Positions 49,278 through 59,398 of a stretch of 64,000 nucleotides of DNA are shown piece by piece (position 1 is the stretch's first letter; each line of letters starts with the position of its first letter). The stretch is from Adiantum capillus-veneris (lineage: Eukaryota; Streptophyta; Polypodiopsida; Polypodiales; Pteridaceae). The DNA lies in contig CM043955.1 of the NCBI GenBank assembly GCA_014529385.2, positions 153,667,640 through 153,731,639 on the forward strand. The letters are read 5' to 3'. The position numbers were made by a program, and so were the translations under genes. The notes beneath the pieces were generated by a model. That model was not told the origin of the DNA. It ran no database searches and saw only the letters and a program-made list of their open reading frames with translations.

Positions 49278-49324
49278 ATCTTGGAGTTCTGTAAATACAA
49301 AAAGTTTTGATGCCTAATTACAAG

Positions 49325-50267
49325 CTACTCCTCATGGCGCAAACGGCGAGCAAGCTGCATATCCTTGGGCATAATGGTTACACGCTTTGCATGGATGGCA
49401 CAGAGGTTAGAATCCTTGAATATGCTAGTTAAATATTGTTCTGCTGCCTCTTGGACTGCCTCTATGGCCACGACGCCCATCCGAAACTGATTGTTGTACA
49501 ATTAAAAAACCTCCCTGCATAGCCCTGCATAGCCGTGCCTCTATGGCCACGGCGCCCATCCAAAACTGAGTGTTGTACAATTGCAAAACCTCCCTGCATA
49601 GCCTTGCAAAAGGGGCCCTCCAGATCAAGAGCTCGGTGCTCTTTTGATAGTGTCGAATCTCCGCAAAAGCACGGCTGCGCTTTCTTACCTTCTGAGGTTG
49701 ACGTGGAGGTGCATTTTTGGCACGAGTTGGGGCAGCTTGCTTCCTCTTCTTGTAGACAATTCTCTTTCTCTTTTTTTTCTGCACAGGCACTTCCAACACC
49801 TCATAATCTGATTCCGCCCACTCTCCATCTGATTCGTGCTCTTCACTATTGAGCGGATGTGATGGTGTAGGTCCACTCCCTTTAGGATGTGTCTTACCCC
49901 CAATAGACATGTGAGCCTGATAAGTTTGTATTTGGAAGCCAACCCATGGGGCATCTTCATCCGTTTGCGTCTCTTCGGAGCCTTATGACGGTTGCTTTTG
50001 GCTGTTTGTTTCTTTGCCTTGGTCGCTCTCATCCTCCCTGTTGCCATCAGAATAGTTGGAGTCCAATGAATAGACAACAAGGCGATGCTTCCTTCTCTCT
50101 TTTGCAGCTGTAGAGGACTGGCCATGCTGATTTGAAGCTCCAGCTTCTTCTGTGTGGACTTCACCTTGAGCTTGTGAAGTTCCAGCTTCTGTTGCTGTAT
50201 ATTTGAGTCATTGGCCATCCGGCCCCTCTGGATATGCAATCCTAGCCGTTTTTTTTGTTCTTTCCAT
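49325..50267 (-). pseudogene. histone H3-like gene with ~197-residue tail, broken
   Basis: ATG at 50265-50267 opens with MERTKKTAR, like the H3 start ARTKQTAR. The same frame runs through a long charged tail to a full H3 fold: AEIRHYQKSTELLI (alpha-N/alpha-1), [16 protein letters not shown], then [20 protein letters not shown] and QLARRL, ending HEE at TAG 49325-49327. Without the 79-bp duplication at 49458-49615 the length is exactly 288 codons. Damage: TGA at 50208-50210, TAA at 49983-49985, and the duplication, which shifts frame. Loop 1 ([18 protein letters not shown]) has canonical length, which argues against a CenH3. Core H3 residues are conserved near the C-terminus but the middle is very divergent. 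The tail has acidic patches (EEHESDGEWAESDYE) and basic ones (KKKRKR). No intron is needed. Confidence 0.85.
49458..49615 (-). repeat. 79-bp tandem duplication within the histone fold
   Basis: Two head-to-tail copies start at 49458 and 49537, sharing GCCTCTATGGCCAC and CCTCCCTGCATAGCC. As 79 is not a multiple of 3, the frame is lost between loop 1 and alpha-2 of the H3-like protein. Confidence 0.9.
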
Positions 50268-50309
50268 GGTAGCACCTAGCAGGGAAAATGACAAAATGAG
50301 CGCCTTCAA

Positions 50310-50320
50310 CCTTTAAATAG
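50310..50320 (-). promoter_or_regulatory. TATA box of the H3-like gene
   Basis: CTATTTAAAG on the minus strand, about 45-55 bp upstream of the ATG at 50267. Confidence 0.55.
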
Positions 50321-51173
50321 GTTTTTTTGAGATTTGGGCCCTTTCACACTATGCGGCGAATTGAGTGAAACTCAAATAAACCAATTGAATTTAACAACTA
50401 AACCTGGATCATGCGGACGGCTGACGCGACGCCCAAACGCTGCCTTTTTGATACTTAGTTGCACGCCAAGCTTCATGGCCCAGGGACGCTGGCGAGCGTT
50501 TTCACTTCTCGGATGCTGTAGTACGGGAGGCGTTGCGTAACTGCTTTGCTAACATCGACTCTCTTTCTTTCTCAATAGTACGAGTTCTCCCAAAGGTGTG
50601 CCTAAAAAACCAGTTAAACATCTCTTGGAGGTAGTTGGAGTGTGAACTACCACCACCATGCCAAGTATTCTTGCAGTAAACTCCTTTTGCTTGATAGTGG
50701 GACTTCTCCGTGCCTTGTGTACTCCATATATCAAGCGAACCATAGCGGTCCATGAAGTATGCACCATGCGCATAGAGAATGTGCTAAAACAACCAAAAAG
50801 GAGATAAGCCAATAGAAAAGTTGCATTTTCAAACATTGCATATGTATTAAGTCCGTTAAAACAAACCATGTAGTGTGTAATCTTGCTTTCAGACCATCTG
50901 TCCTTAGCGGCCTTTGTGAATTCATAAAGCACCTTCTTGAACTCCTCTCGCTGCTCAACGGTTGTGTTTGAAAGATTCATCAATTGCACAACCTTTTGAA
51001 AGGATGACCATACTAGCTTGAGTTGGTTAGCAACCTCCACATTGGGATCTTTGTCTGTCGTGCATGAACACAAATCTTTCCACAACTCCCACCGCTTCTC
51101 ACTTGCTAGATCGACACTTGCTTTGGATACCTGCATTGGAGACTTTGACATCTTCTTGAAAAATCGACGTCCC

Positions 51174-51494
51174 TGTAAAGAAAGAGGATGCAAGAGAGCT
51201 ACACAAGACAAGCACAAAGCACACAGAGATGGAAAGCTTCTTCTTCTTCTCACAGAAAAGAGAGTACAAAATGACTAGGTGCTAAAACTGAAAAGTATCA
51301 CATATGTACATGCGTTCACTAAGTGTGAACTTGCTAGAAGCGTACTAGGCTAGCACTATAAGTGTAGTCCAACTGTAGAATCACTGGTAGAGATCCTCCA
51401 TGTCGGTCACCTAACACGCCAGTGAGTAAATGTCGTAAGAGGCCAAGACCCGTAGTGGATGCTAGCTCAAGATGTAGAGCTCGACATCTCAACA
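51174..51494 (-). repeat. 3' LTR of Copia-E
   Basis: 321 bp, TGTAAAGAAAG...ATCTCAACA on the plus strand, with the polypurine tract on its inner side. Confidence 0.95.
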
Positions 51495-51524
51495 CTCCCC
51501 CTCGAGCTCTGCATGTTGCAGAGT

Positions 51525-54075
51525 CCAAACATAGTCCGAAAACATCGAAGCTTCTCGGCTTCGAGGGCGTTGGTAAAGATATCCGCTATCTGCTCCTCTG
51601 TGCTAACGTAGACCAAGTCGATGTCGCCCGCCAACACTCGCTCTCGAACGTAGTGGTAATGGACCTCTATGTGCTTGGTCCTGGCATGGAACACTGGGTT
51701 CCTAGCCAACTGCATGCTGCTGAGGTTGTCACAATGGATGACAATCTGCTGGTCCACCTGCACTCCCAAGTCCTCAAGTAATGTGCGTAGCCAAGCTACC
51801 TCGCATGCCGCAACTGCTGCACCTCTGTACTCGGCCTCTGTGCTCGATAAAGAAACCGCAGGCTGCTTTTTGTTGCTCCAAGTAATAGCAGCACTCCCAA
51901 AAGAGAACATGAAGCCACTCGTACATCTCCTATCAACAATGCTACCTGCCCAATCTGCATCTGTATGTCCATACAATGCTAATGGTGGATCTGCTGCATA
52001 GAACAATGCGTAGTCAAGAGTCCCTTGCATATACCGAAGTGTGCGTCGTACTCCATCCAAATGTGGCTTCCTCGGAAGCTGCATGAACTGACTCTCCAAG
52101 CCTATTGTGTAGCTCAAGTCTGGCCTTGTGATAGTCAAGTAGATTAGACTACCCCCAATCTTCCTGTACATCTTGACATCCTCAACAACATCACCCTTCT
52201 CTGCACTAAGCTTTGCATTCACATCCAAGGGAATAGAAATTGGCTTACAATTAGCCATACCATACTTTGACAACATGTCCAAAGCATACTGTCTCTGTGA
52301 CAACCATACACCCTCTGGAGTCGTGATCACCTCAATGCCAAGAAAGTAGCGCAACTCGCCCAAATCTTTCATTTCAAAATCCTGTTTGAGAAGACCCTTC
52401 ACATGGTCAATCTCCATAGCATTGTCACCCACAATAATAAGGTCATCTACATATATGGTAATGACCACAATCCCCACATCACTCTCACGTACATAGAGTG
52501 AATGATCAGCATGAGCTCTCCTAAACCCAATACTGACAAGATACTTGGCAATCCTATCATACCATGCTCTAGAGCCCTGCTTCAAACCATACAAATCTTT
52601 GAGAAGCCTGCATACATAATCTGGGTAACCTGGATCGACATAACCAGGTGGCTGATCCATATACACTTCCTCTTGCAACTCACCATTCAAGAAGTCATTC
52701 TTTACATCCATTTGATGCATAATCCATCCTCTAGATGCAGCCACGCTCTCACAGTCGTCATCTTTGCCACTGGAGCAAAGGTCTCCTCATAGTCTATGCC
52801 ATACGTCTGTGCATAACCCTTTGCAACTAGCCTTGCCTTGTGATGCTCAATGTTACCATCAGCCTTATGCTTGGTTTTATACACCCATTTATAGCCAATA
52901 GCTTTCTTGCCACTTGGCAACGGCACCAACTCCCATGTGTCGTTTGCTTCCAATGCATTCATCTCTTCATTCATTGCATCATCCCAATGCACATTTCCAA
53001 CTGCATCCTCAAAACATGTGGGCTCCACATCCTGTATCACCTTAGCCATGTAGGCTTGGTGATGCGCTAGATACCCATCATAAGTCAATTTCTGAACTGG
53101 ATTTCTGACTCTGTTAGATCTACGCGGTTCTGGGTCACTCCTTTGCCCTCTAGCATCTTCTTGTACTTTCCTTACACCAAGTGTCCTGACAGCCAGAATT
53201 CCAAATTCCTCATCAAGACTTTGTTCAGAACCATCTGAATCCATGTCTACATGTGAAAAACCTGATGATGCATCAGCCATAAAGGGAGGTTCATCAACCT
53301 TTTCCTTTCCTTTTCGTGATACATTCCATGTACATGCTCTGGTGGAGTAACCTGCGTACGTAATCTACCATTCCATGGCTTCTCAACAGAGCCATGAGAA
53401 GAGGACTCTTGTGGTCCAGTCAAAACCTGTGACTGTGGCCTCACATTTTGTACAACCACATCATCTTTTACATCAGCCCCAATAGTGCCATGTGCATTAC
53501 TGTACCAGCTGCTCATCTCATCAAAGACTACATCTCTGCTCACTCGTAATTCTCGTGTAGTAGGATTGTAGCACCTGTACCCCTTTTGTTCAAGGGAATA
53601 TCCCACAAGAATACATTTCTCTGCTTTAGGATCCAATTTCCTATGCAACTCATCTGGTACATGCACGTAAGCTATGCAGCCAAACACTTTCAAGTGTGCC
53701 AAATCAGGCTTTGTACCTGTAAACTTTTCCTCGGGTGTTACATCATGCACCGTAGCTATAGGTGTCCTGTTCATAATGTACACAGCTTTATTTACAGCTT
53801 CAGCCCAGAAATGATGAGGCATGTTCTTCTCATTCATCAATGCACGTGCAACCTCTACAATGTGCCTGTTTTTCCTTTCTGCGACCCCATTCTGCTGTGG
53901 AGTATATATGCATGTAAACTGCCTACGTATACCATGCATTCGCAGAAAATCTGAAAAATCATTGGAGAAGTACTCTCCCCCTCCATCTGACCTCAATGTC
54001 TTGATTTGCATATCTGTCTCCTTCTCAATCATGACTTTGAAGTCCTGAAAGAATGCACACACACATTGAGAGAGG

Positions 54076-54131
<56 letters not shown>

Positions 54132-55895
54132 AAGTGACCAAACACTTCACTTTTGTTACGCATGAAGTAGACCCATACTTTCCTTGTATGGTCATCAATG
54201 AAAGAGACATAATACCTGCAACCATGTATACTTGCAGTATCGGTTGGACCCCAAACATCTGTGTGCACCACCTCAAGTGGCTTTTCACATACATTGCGCT
54301 GATGTGGAAATGAGCCCTTTGACTGTTTTCCAACTGGCATGCTGCACACACTTTATGCATACCATCCACCTTGAATTTGGGAAAACCTTTTACAATCTGT
54401 GTTGATTGCATGCTGCGCAATCTCTGCTCATTGACATGGCCAATGCGTTTGTGCCAAATGTCAACATCAGCCACAACACCTGTGCCCTGTGCAAATAATG
54501 TAGCTTTTACCTCAGGCATGTCTACATTCAGCGTAAACATTCTGCCCACACATTTTCCCTCTGTGATAAGCTTACAGCCATTCTGGAAATCTTCTACATA
54601 ACAGCCATTCGGATTGAAGCAAACGTGCAAACCCTGCACAACCATTTGTCCAACAGAAACAAGATTCTTTGTAATGTTTGGGACATGAAGTACATCTGCT
54701 AAGTACTTTGATTTCCCACTCTTCGTATTTAGAGGTATGTCCCCTACATGAGCAATGGGGTGAGCTGTGTCATCTCCTGTCTGCACATAGCCTGACACAT
54801 CTGGTTTGCGCATATCTCTAAACCACTCTCCACGAGACTTCATGTGATTAGAGGCACCTGAATCCACATACCAAACATCATCTTGGGTGGAATTCTCTGC
54901 AGTCATTGTATTCATTACATGCTGCATAACAAACATGCGCTCGTTTTTGCTGTCATCTGCATCTCTGATAGTAGATGCATAGTTGCCCTGTTCTCCCTTT
55001 CCACTTGATTTTCCCTTTGGACAGTCACGTGACATGTGACCTCTTTCACCACAAGTCCAACATTCTCTGCTATCTGTACTATGTTGCTGCCTGCTTGATC
55101 CTGCACCACGACCTCTTTGACTCCCCCTGCCTTGAGACTGGTTTCCCCTACCACCTGTATTGTTTTGATTTGATTGACCTTCTTGAAATTGGCCCCTGCA
55201 ACCACTTGGGCCTCGACCACGACCTCTACCTCTACCTCTGTTGGAGTTAGAATAGAAGGCCTGTTCAGACCTACTTCTCCACGAGAAGTAGATGTGTCAA
55301 GACCAAGGTTCTTCTCCTCAAGAATAAGCATAGAAATCAAATCTTGGAACACGGGGATGTCGTCTCTTGTATTCATGGAAGACCTGAAATGTACATACTC
55401 ATCTCCTAGACCATCCAAGCATGCACGAACAATGTCATCGTCTTCCACTGAGACTTTAATAGATCCAAGAGCCTCAATGATACTCTTGATCTTCAAGGCA
55501 TAATCATTGATGGAGAGGTTGTTCCTTTTAACCTGATTTAGCTCCGACTTTAGTTGAAGCTTCCTGGCCTTGGTGTTCACCTCGAACACTCTGCCTAAGT
55601 TTTTCCATGCAATGGCGGGGGTTTCAGCATCCTGTAGATAGCCCATCATGCCATCTGTGATGCTCATAGAAAGCCAATACATCACTTTGCTTTGGCCTTG
55701 TTGTCAGTCCCTCAAAGCTTTTCTTTGTTCTGCTGTAGCATTTGATTCGGGAATCTCTAGTTCCTTTTCATGGTCTCCTTCTACATAGTCCCAATAACCT
55801 TTTCCTTTTAGGAAATTTGTTATTCTGAACTTCCATGCAGGGTAGTTATTTTTCTCAAGCTTCTCAATGACAATCTGATTGAAACCGTCAGACAT
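51525..55895 (-). pseudogene. Copia-E gag-pol remnant
   Basis: Gag starts MSDGFNQIVIEKLEKNNYPA at 55895, with a stop at about 55703. It continues through a UBN2-type gag (ELNQVKRNNLSINDYALKIKSI) to a frameshift near 55100, then the knuckle CWTCGERGHMSRDC. Protease VWYVDSGASNHM near 54870; GAG-pre-integrase DIWHKRIGHVNEQRL; integrase with VHTDVWGP near 54260, an AG/CT microsatellite at 54078-54133 that replaces or extends the core, then SDGGGEYFS and YTPQQNGVAERKNR. RT begins HHKARLVAKGYAQ, breaks near 52740, and continues with QMDVKNDFLNGEL and YVDDLI near 52440. RNase H has HTDADWAGS, SSTEAEYRGA and HIEVHYHYVRE to about 51525. About five breaks. Confidence 0.93.
54078..54133 (+). repeat. (AG)n microsatellite inside the Copia-E integrase
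   Basis: AG repeats with two AAAGAG interruptions lie where integrase coding should be continuous (between NKSEVFGHF and FFQDFKVMIEK). The run therefore arose or expanded in the middle of a conserved domain. Confidence 0.95.
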
Positions 55896-56131
55896 CTTGA
55901 AGCACTAAGACAAAATAGCTGCAATTTGCAAAAACCTGCAAATCTGTTGAACGTGCTATCGTGGTACCTGTAAAGCTTTCTACACTCAATGAGTGTCCAC
56001 AATCAAGTGTACATACAACCACTGTACTTGTACAGTAAATCTCTGTGTACTGCACTTTGGAGACTTGTTCAGAATTACGAACGAAGGGATTGTGATGCTC
56101 TTGCTCTCTTAGCCTCTCTTGCTTGCACCAG

Positions 56132-56143
56132 GCTTTGATACCA
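56132..56143 (-). promoter_or_regulatory. primer-binding site of Copia-E
   Basis: TGGTATCAAAGC on the minus strand directly abuts the 5' LTR. It differs by one base from the standard initiator tRNA-Met complement TGGTATCAGAGC. Confidence 0.9.
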
Positions 56144-56464
56144 TGTAAAGAAAGAGGATGCAAGAGAGCTACACAAGACAAGCACAAAGCACACAGAGAT
56201 GGAAAGCTTCTTCTTCTTCTCGCAGAAAAGAGAGTACAAAATGACTAAGAGCTAAAACTGAAAAGTAGCACATATGTACATGCGTTCACTAAGTGTGAAC
56301 TCGCTAGAAGCGTACTAGGTTGGCACTATAAGTGTAGTCCAGCTGTAGAATCACTGGCAGAGATCCTCCATGTCGGTCACCTAACGCGCCAGTGAGTAAA
56401 TGTCGTAAGCAGCCAAGACCCGTAGTGGATGCCAGCTCAAGATGTAGAGCTCGACATCTCAACA
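56144..56464 (-). repeat. 5' LTR of Copia-E
   Basis: 321 bp, same ends as the copy at 51174-51494. Confidence 0.95.
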
Positions 56465-58563
56465 GTGCCTTGTCTCCATTCATGGAAACCTTCTGTGCCA
56501 CCTCATATGTCTTCTCCCTACAAGTCTCTGCTACAATGTTCACCCTTGATCGGTGACATCCAATCTCATTAAGAAGCGTCTCCACCCTCTGCAAGGAGTC
56601 TTTTGACCGTTGAAGGGGCTTCATTGTGAAAGCATAATCAATGTGATACTTTAGGATCCTATCAAATATTCGCATAAACGCATGCAATGTACAAAAGTGA
56701 ACATTGTTGAGGGAGAAGGGAATTATGGGGTTCCACCTAGGATCTTTGCTATCCCTATTGGGCACCTGCAGCATATCACATGAAAGAATCGAAGTTTGCC
56801 ACTCCCTATTTATATGGTCATCATTATCTTCGTCCCGACCTTCCACTTGAGTTGCTCGACTTGTCTTGTGCCCTTTCGTACAGAATGGACAGGGAAGTAA
56901 AGAATTTGCACCTTGTTCGCATCCAAGCATGCACTTTATGGTCTTTAGATCACCACCTAAATGCCATTCAACATCAAACTCCCCACGTCCTGGAACCATG
57001 AGCTTCTCACCGTTTATTTGAGCTTTAATGACCTCTGTGATCCATGGGATTCTATTGAAAATCCATGCAAGGACTTCATGTGTCTCTTTCGGAACTTCAA
57101 TTGCACCAAGCCACCATATATCCTTCTCTGATTTCACACTAAAAGAGGGCTTTGTCGCTTCACTCGAACTGCAAGATTGCTTGGTATAAGCTAGGGCTTC
57201 ATTCATAAGCGTGATGCTCATTCTCTCCAACTTTCTCCCTTTAACAATTACACACTCATCCAACTTCAGCACGAACACAAGCTTGCCTTCAAGAACTGCC
57301 AACAATATAAAGCCTCAGAATGCATGTTATGACACATTATAGAGCATGTAGGCAACTCTAAACTAACCTGCATCACTCAAATTCTAGAAAACAGCCATGG
57401 ACTGCTGCAATCGTATCAAGTCCACAAAGATATTGTTGAATTTGGTGTAAACAAACCCTTCGGTCCGCAACACACTATTAGAAACAACACCGCTTCCCTT
57501 CCCGCGGCCCTTCCTTCCTTGTGATTTACTACGGAGTGGCTGAAGAGGCATCGTGTCTTCAATATATAAGTAGTCCCCTAATCGGTGAACAACATATTCA
57601 TTTGACACCTTCTTGGCAATCACCACTCTGTGAGGAAGTAGGAATAGGTTTTCCGTGACTCCTCGACTTCTTAATGCATCTTTTAACACTTGATGTATTG
57701 CTTGATAGCCCAACAGCATCACAAATATCCTGAACATCTAGATCAGTGACAATATTAGAAAAATCACTAAGAACTCTCTTAGTGATTGCGTCTTTCAAGT
57801 GTTTTGCCTCTGGAGCATCAAGCATCCCAATAAAATCCTCTTTGTTGAAACAAGAACGAAGTAAAGTAGCCCTAGCTGACGCATTCTCGCCGCCGCACGT
57901 TTCTTGGACGAAGTTCCTATTGCCCAAAACAACAATGATGAGCGGTATTAGACTTAAACAACATGAGGGATAGAACATGTTACCTTATAGCTGTCACCCT
58001 TCGTTTTCTTGCACCTCTACGTGGTGCAAGAGTCTGAATTTTGGACAACTGTCGTTTCCTCACCCTACCTCCCATGGCAGTACTCTTCATGTGTGAAAGA
58101 GTATCCTCAAGATTTTTAATTACATTTCCTTGGTTGTGATGGTGCTCTTTGCCTTCTCAAGCGCACTAGTAGTTGTTTGCATCTGATCTTGAAGATTGTG
58201 GAAACTCCCATTGAGCAACTGCCAATGACGCAAGTAGATCTTGGACCGCGCAATCTCGTGTTTGTTGAGTCTCTTGCAGTATCCCAACAAACCTTGCTCT
58301 CCATTTCCAACGTATTGCAATAGTGATGGAATGTTTGTAAAAGACGAATGAACATTGAGAGAAGGATCCTTTGGATACAAGCATCCGTCTGTCCAGAGAT
58401 CCACATTCTTCTCCCCTTGAGCGCGGAGTTCGTTGGCTGAAGGTAATGTACCCAAGCATGTTTTCTTTGTCGGAACATACTCTTGAGGTAGGCATAGGAA
58501 AAGCCCTGGAGACTTACCGCGTGAAGAGCTTGCTGGGACATTGGTCACGTCGTCAAGAGGCAT

Positions 58564-59398
58564 TGTAAGATGGAGAGATGGAGCTTGAAGGATGGAGAGA
58601 TAGAGCTTGTAAGATGGAGAGATGGAGCTTGAAGGATGGAGAGATGGGTGTGTAGGTGCAGCAGCAGGTGCAGGTGCAAGGGGGATGGGTGTAGGAGAGG
58701 AGCTTAGATTAGGAGGGAAAGTTTTCAATTTTGGGGGGAATTTCCTAAAAGTTTTGGAGGGAGTCAAAAAATGTTGAATTATGAGTAATTTAACTTAAAA
58801 ATCTTTTTTTAATATGTATATATGTTGGGGGTACTTTTTAGGGGGGAATAGAGTTTTTTTGAAAGTTTTTGAAAAAAGTAATTTTTTTAACCTCTTTGAC
58901 CCACGGATTTGCTTAGGTGGCATGGGAGAGTTAAGAGGCCACTTACAAGTTGGCCAAAAAGCTAGAGAGAGAAGACCCTCTACTTTTCAAATGGTTTACC
59001 CCCCCCTTCCCTACTTTTTAAATGGTTACCCCCCCCCCCCCCCCTTCCCCCTACCTTTTTAGGGGTCAAAGGTGGAGGAGACCCTACCAAAATAGCACCA
59101 TTCAAAGTCTTTGTCCCCCTTAATCTTGGCAGGCTTCCTTGAAATTAGGGATTCTTACGAGGCCCATGGAGAGTCCAGTTTTTTCCTAATGCATTATTTC
59201 CATCAAGAAGTGAGTACGCCCACTTTCCCATGACTTTAAGTCACTTTCTTCTTGGATGACACTAGGTATGGCTAAGGGTCTATGGACTTGGTGAGGTTGT
59301 TGTTGCGTAGGGAACACGATGTCTGTAATTTGGATGTGCCTAGGTCCTAGTTCTAGATCTCTTTGGGTATCTTCTACGAAACTCCTTAATTGCCTGAC
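58564..59398. other. U3 leader and right junction with Gypsy-H
   Basis: To about 58860, repeats of GATGGAGAGATGGAGCTTG (58569-58650) lie in the presumed 5' leader of U3. A/T-rich sequence follows, then C-runs at 58999-59005 and 59030-59044. From about 59050 the minus strand may again be Gypsy-H sequence downstream of gag, but it is too decayed to assign. A 31-bp segment at 59160-59190 is an inverted copy (about 27/31) of 28892-28922. Confidence 0.4.

Larger units (their letters stand above)
48199..49324. other. intergenic region between convergent genes U2 and the H3-like gene
   Basis: About 1.1 kb without coding similarity. It carries two related hairpins (48481-48550 and 48871-48942) and a ~56-bp tandem duplication (49167-49277). 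Confidence 0.6.
51174..56464 (-). mobile_element. Copia-E, complete LTR retrotransposon
   Basis: 5291 bp with two 321-bp LTRs (51174-51494 and 56144-56464) and a 5-bp target duplication with one mismatch (GTCCC at 51169-51173, GTGCC at 56465-56469). Removing it restores the frame of gene U3 when GTGCC is taken as original (DKARRFFKK). LTRs differ at about 13 of 321 positions by eye. It is a different Copia family from A, A2 and B. Primer site and polypurine tract (CGAGGGGGAG on the minus strand at 51495-51504) are present. Confidence 0.96.
50502..58563 (-). pseudogene. unknown gene U3, RNase H/transposase-like, split by Copia-E
   Basis: ATG at 58563 (MPLDDVTNVPASSSRGKSPG). Exons: 57984-58563, 57368-57916, 57295-56465 joined across Copia-E to 51173-50867, and 50783-50502, all with GT-AG borders and matching phases. 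The product is about 840 residues. N-terminal: a coiled region (NLQDQMQTTTSALEKAKS) and a basic patch (GGRVRKRQ, RRGARKRR). Middle: a domain with DIWWLGAIEV, a conserved Asp in HLGGDLKTIKCMLG and Cys pair CPFC, then HFCTLHAFMRIFDRIL. C-terminal: YGSLDIWSTQGTEKSHYQA and NTWHGGG. This D...CxxC...E layout is like uncharacterised DDE/RNase H-fold proteins of eukaryotic mobile elements; the assignment is tentative. Frameshifts near 58131 and 57700, and TAG near 57385, have disabled it. Confidence 0.6.
29141..59050. mobile_element. candidate multi-gene mobile unit inside Gypsy-H (boundaries approximate)
   Basis: Between Gypsy-H protease and gag lies DNA unrelated to Gypsy. After subtracting Copia-B, element C (with D) and Copia-E with their target duplications, about 9 kb remains. 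It holds two plus-strand genes on the left (29599-30924; 31158-48198) and two minus-strand genes on the right (49325-50267; 50502-58563), so the pairs converge. All have eukaryotic features such as GT-AG introns and TATA boxes. One encodes a histone H3 fold and one resembles RNase H-fold transposases. Both ends are A/T-rich followed by CT-rich leader-like DNA. I could not define terminal repeats or a target duplication. A piece of host chromosome brought in by rearrangement is the main alternative. Confidence 0.5.

Noticed and set aside
49325-50267. Calling the H3-like gene a centromeric H3 (CenH3)
   Set aside because: Although the tail is divergent, loop 1 has the same length as canonical H3, whereas CenH3 proteins normally have a longer loop 1.
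28931-59263. CACTA-type termini (TAGTG on the left, CACTA on the right)
   Set aside because: The orientation is opposite to CACTA elements and the five-base matches are expected by chance.
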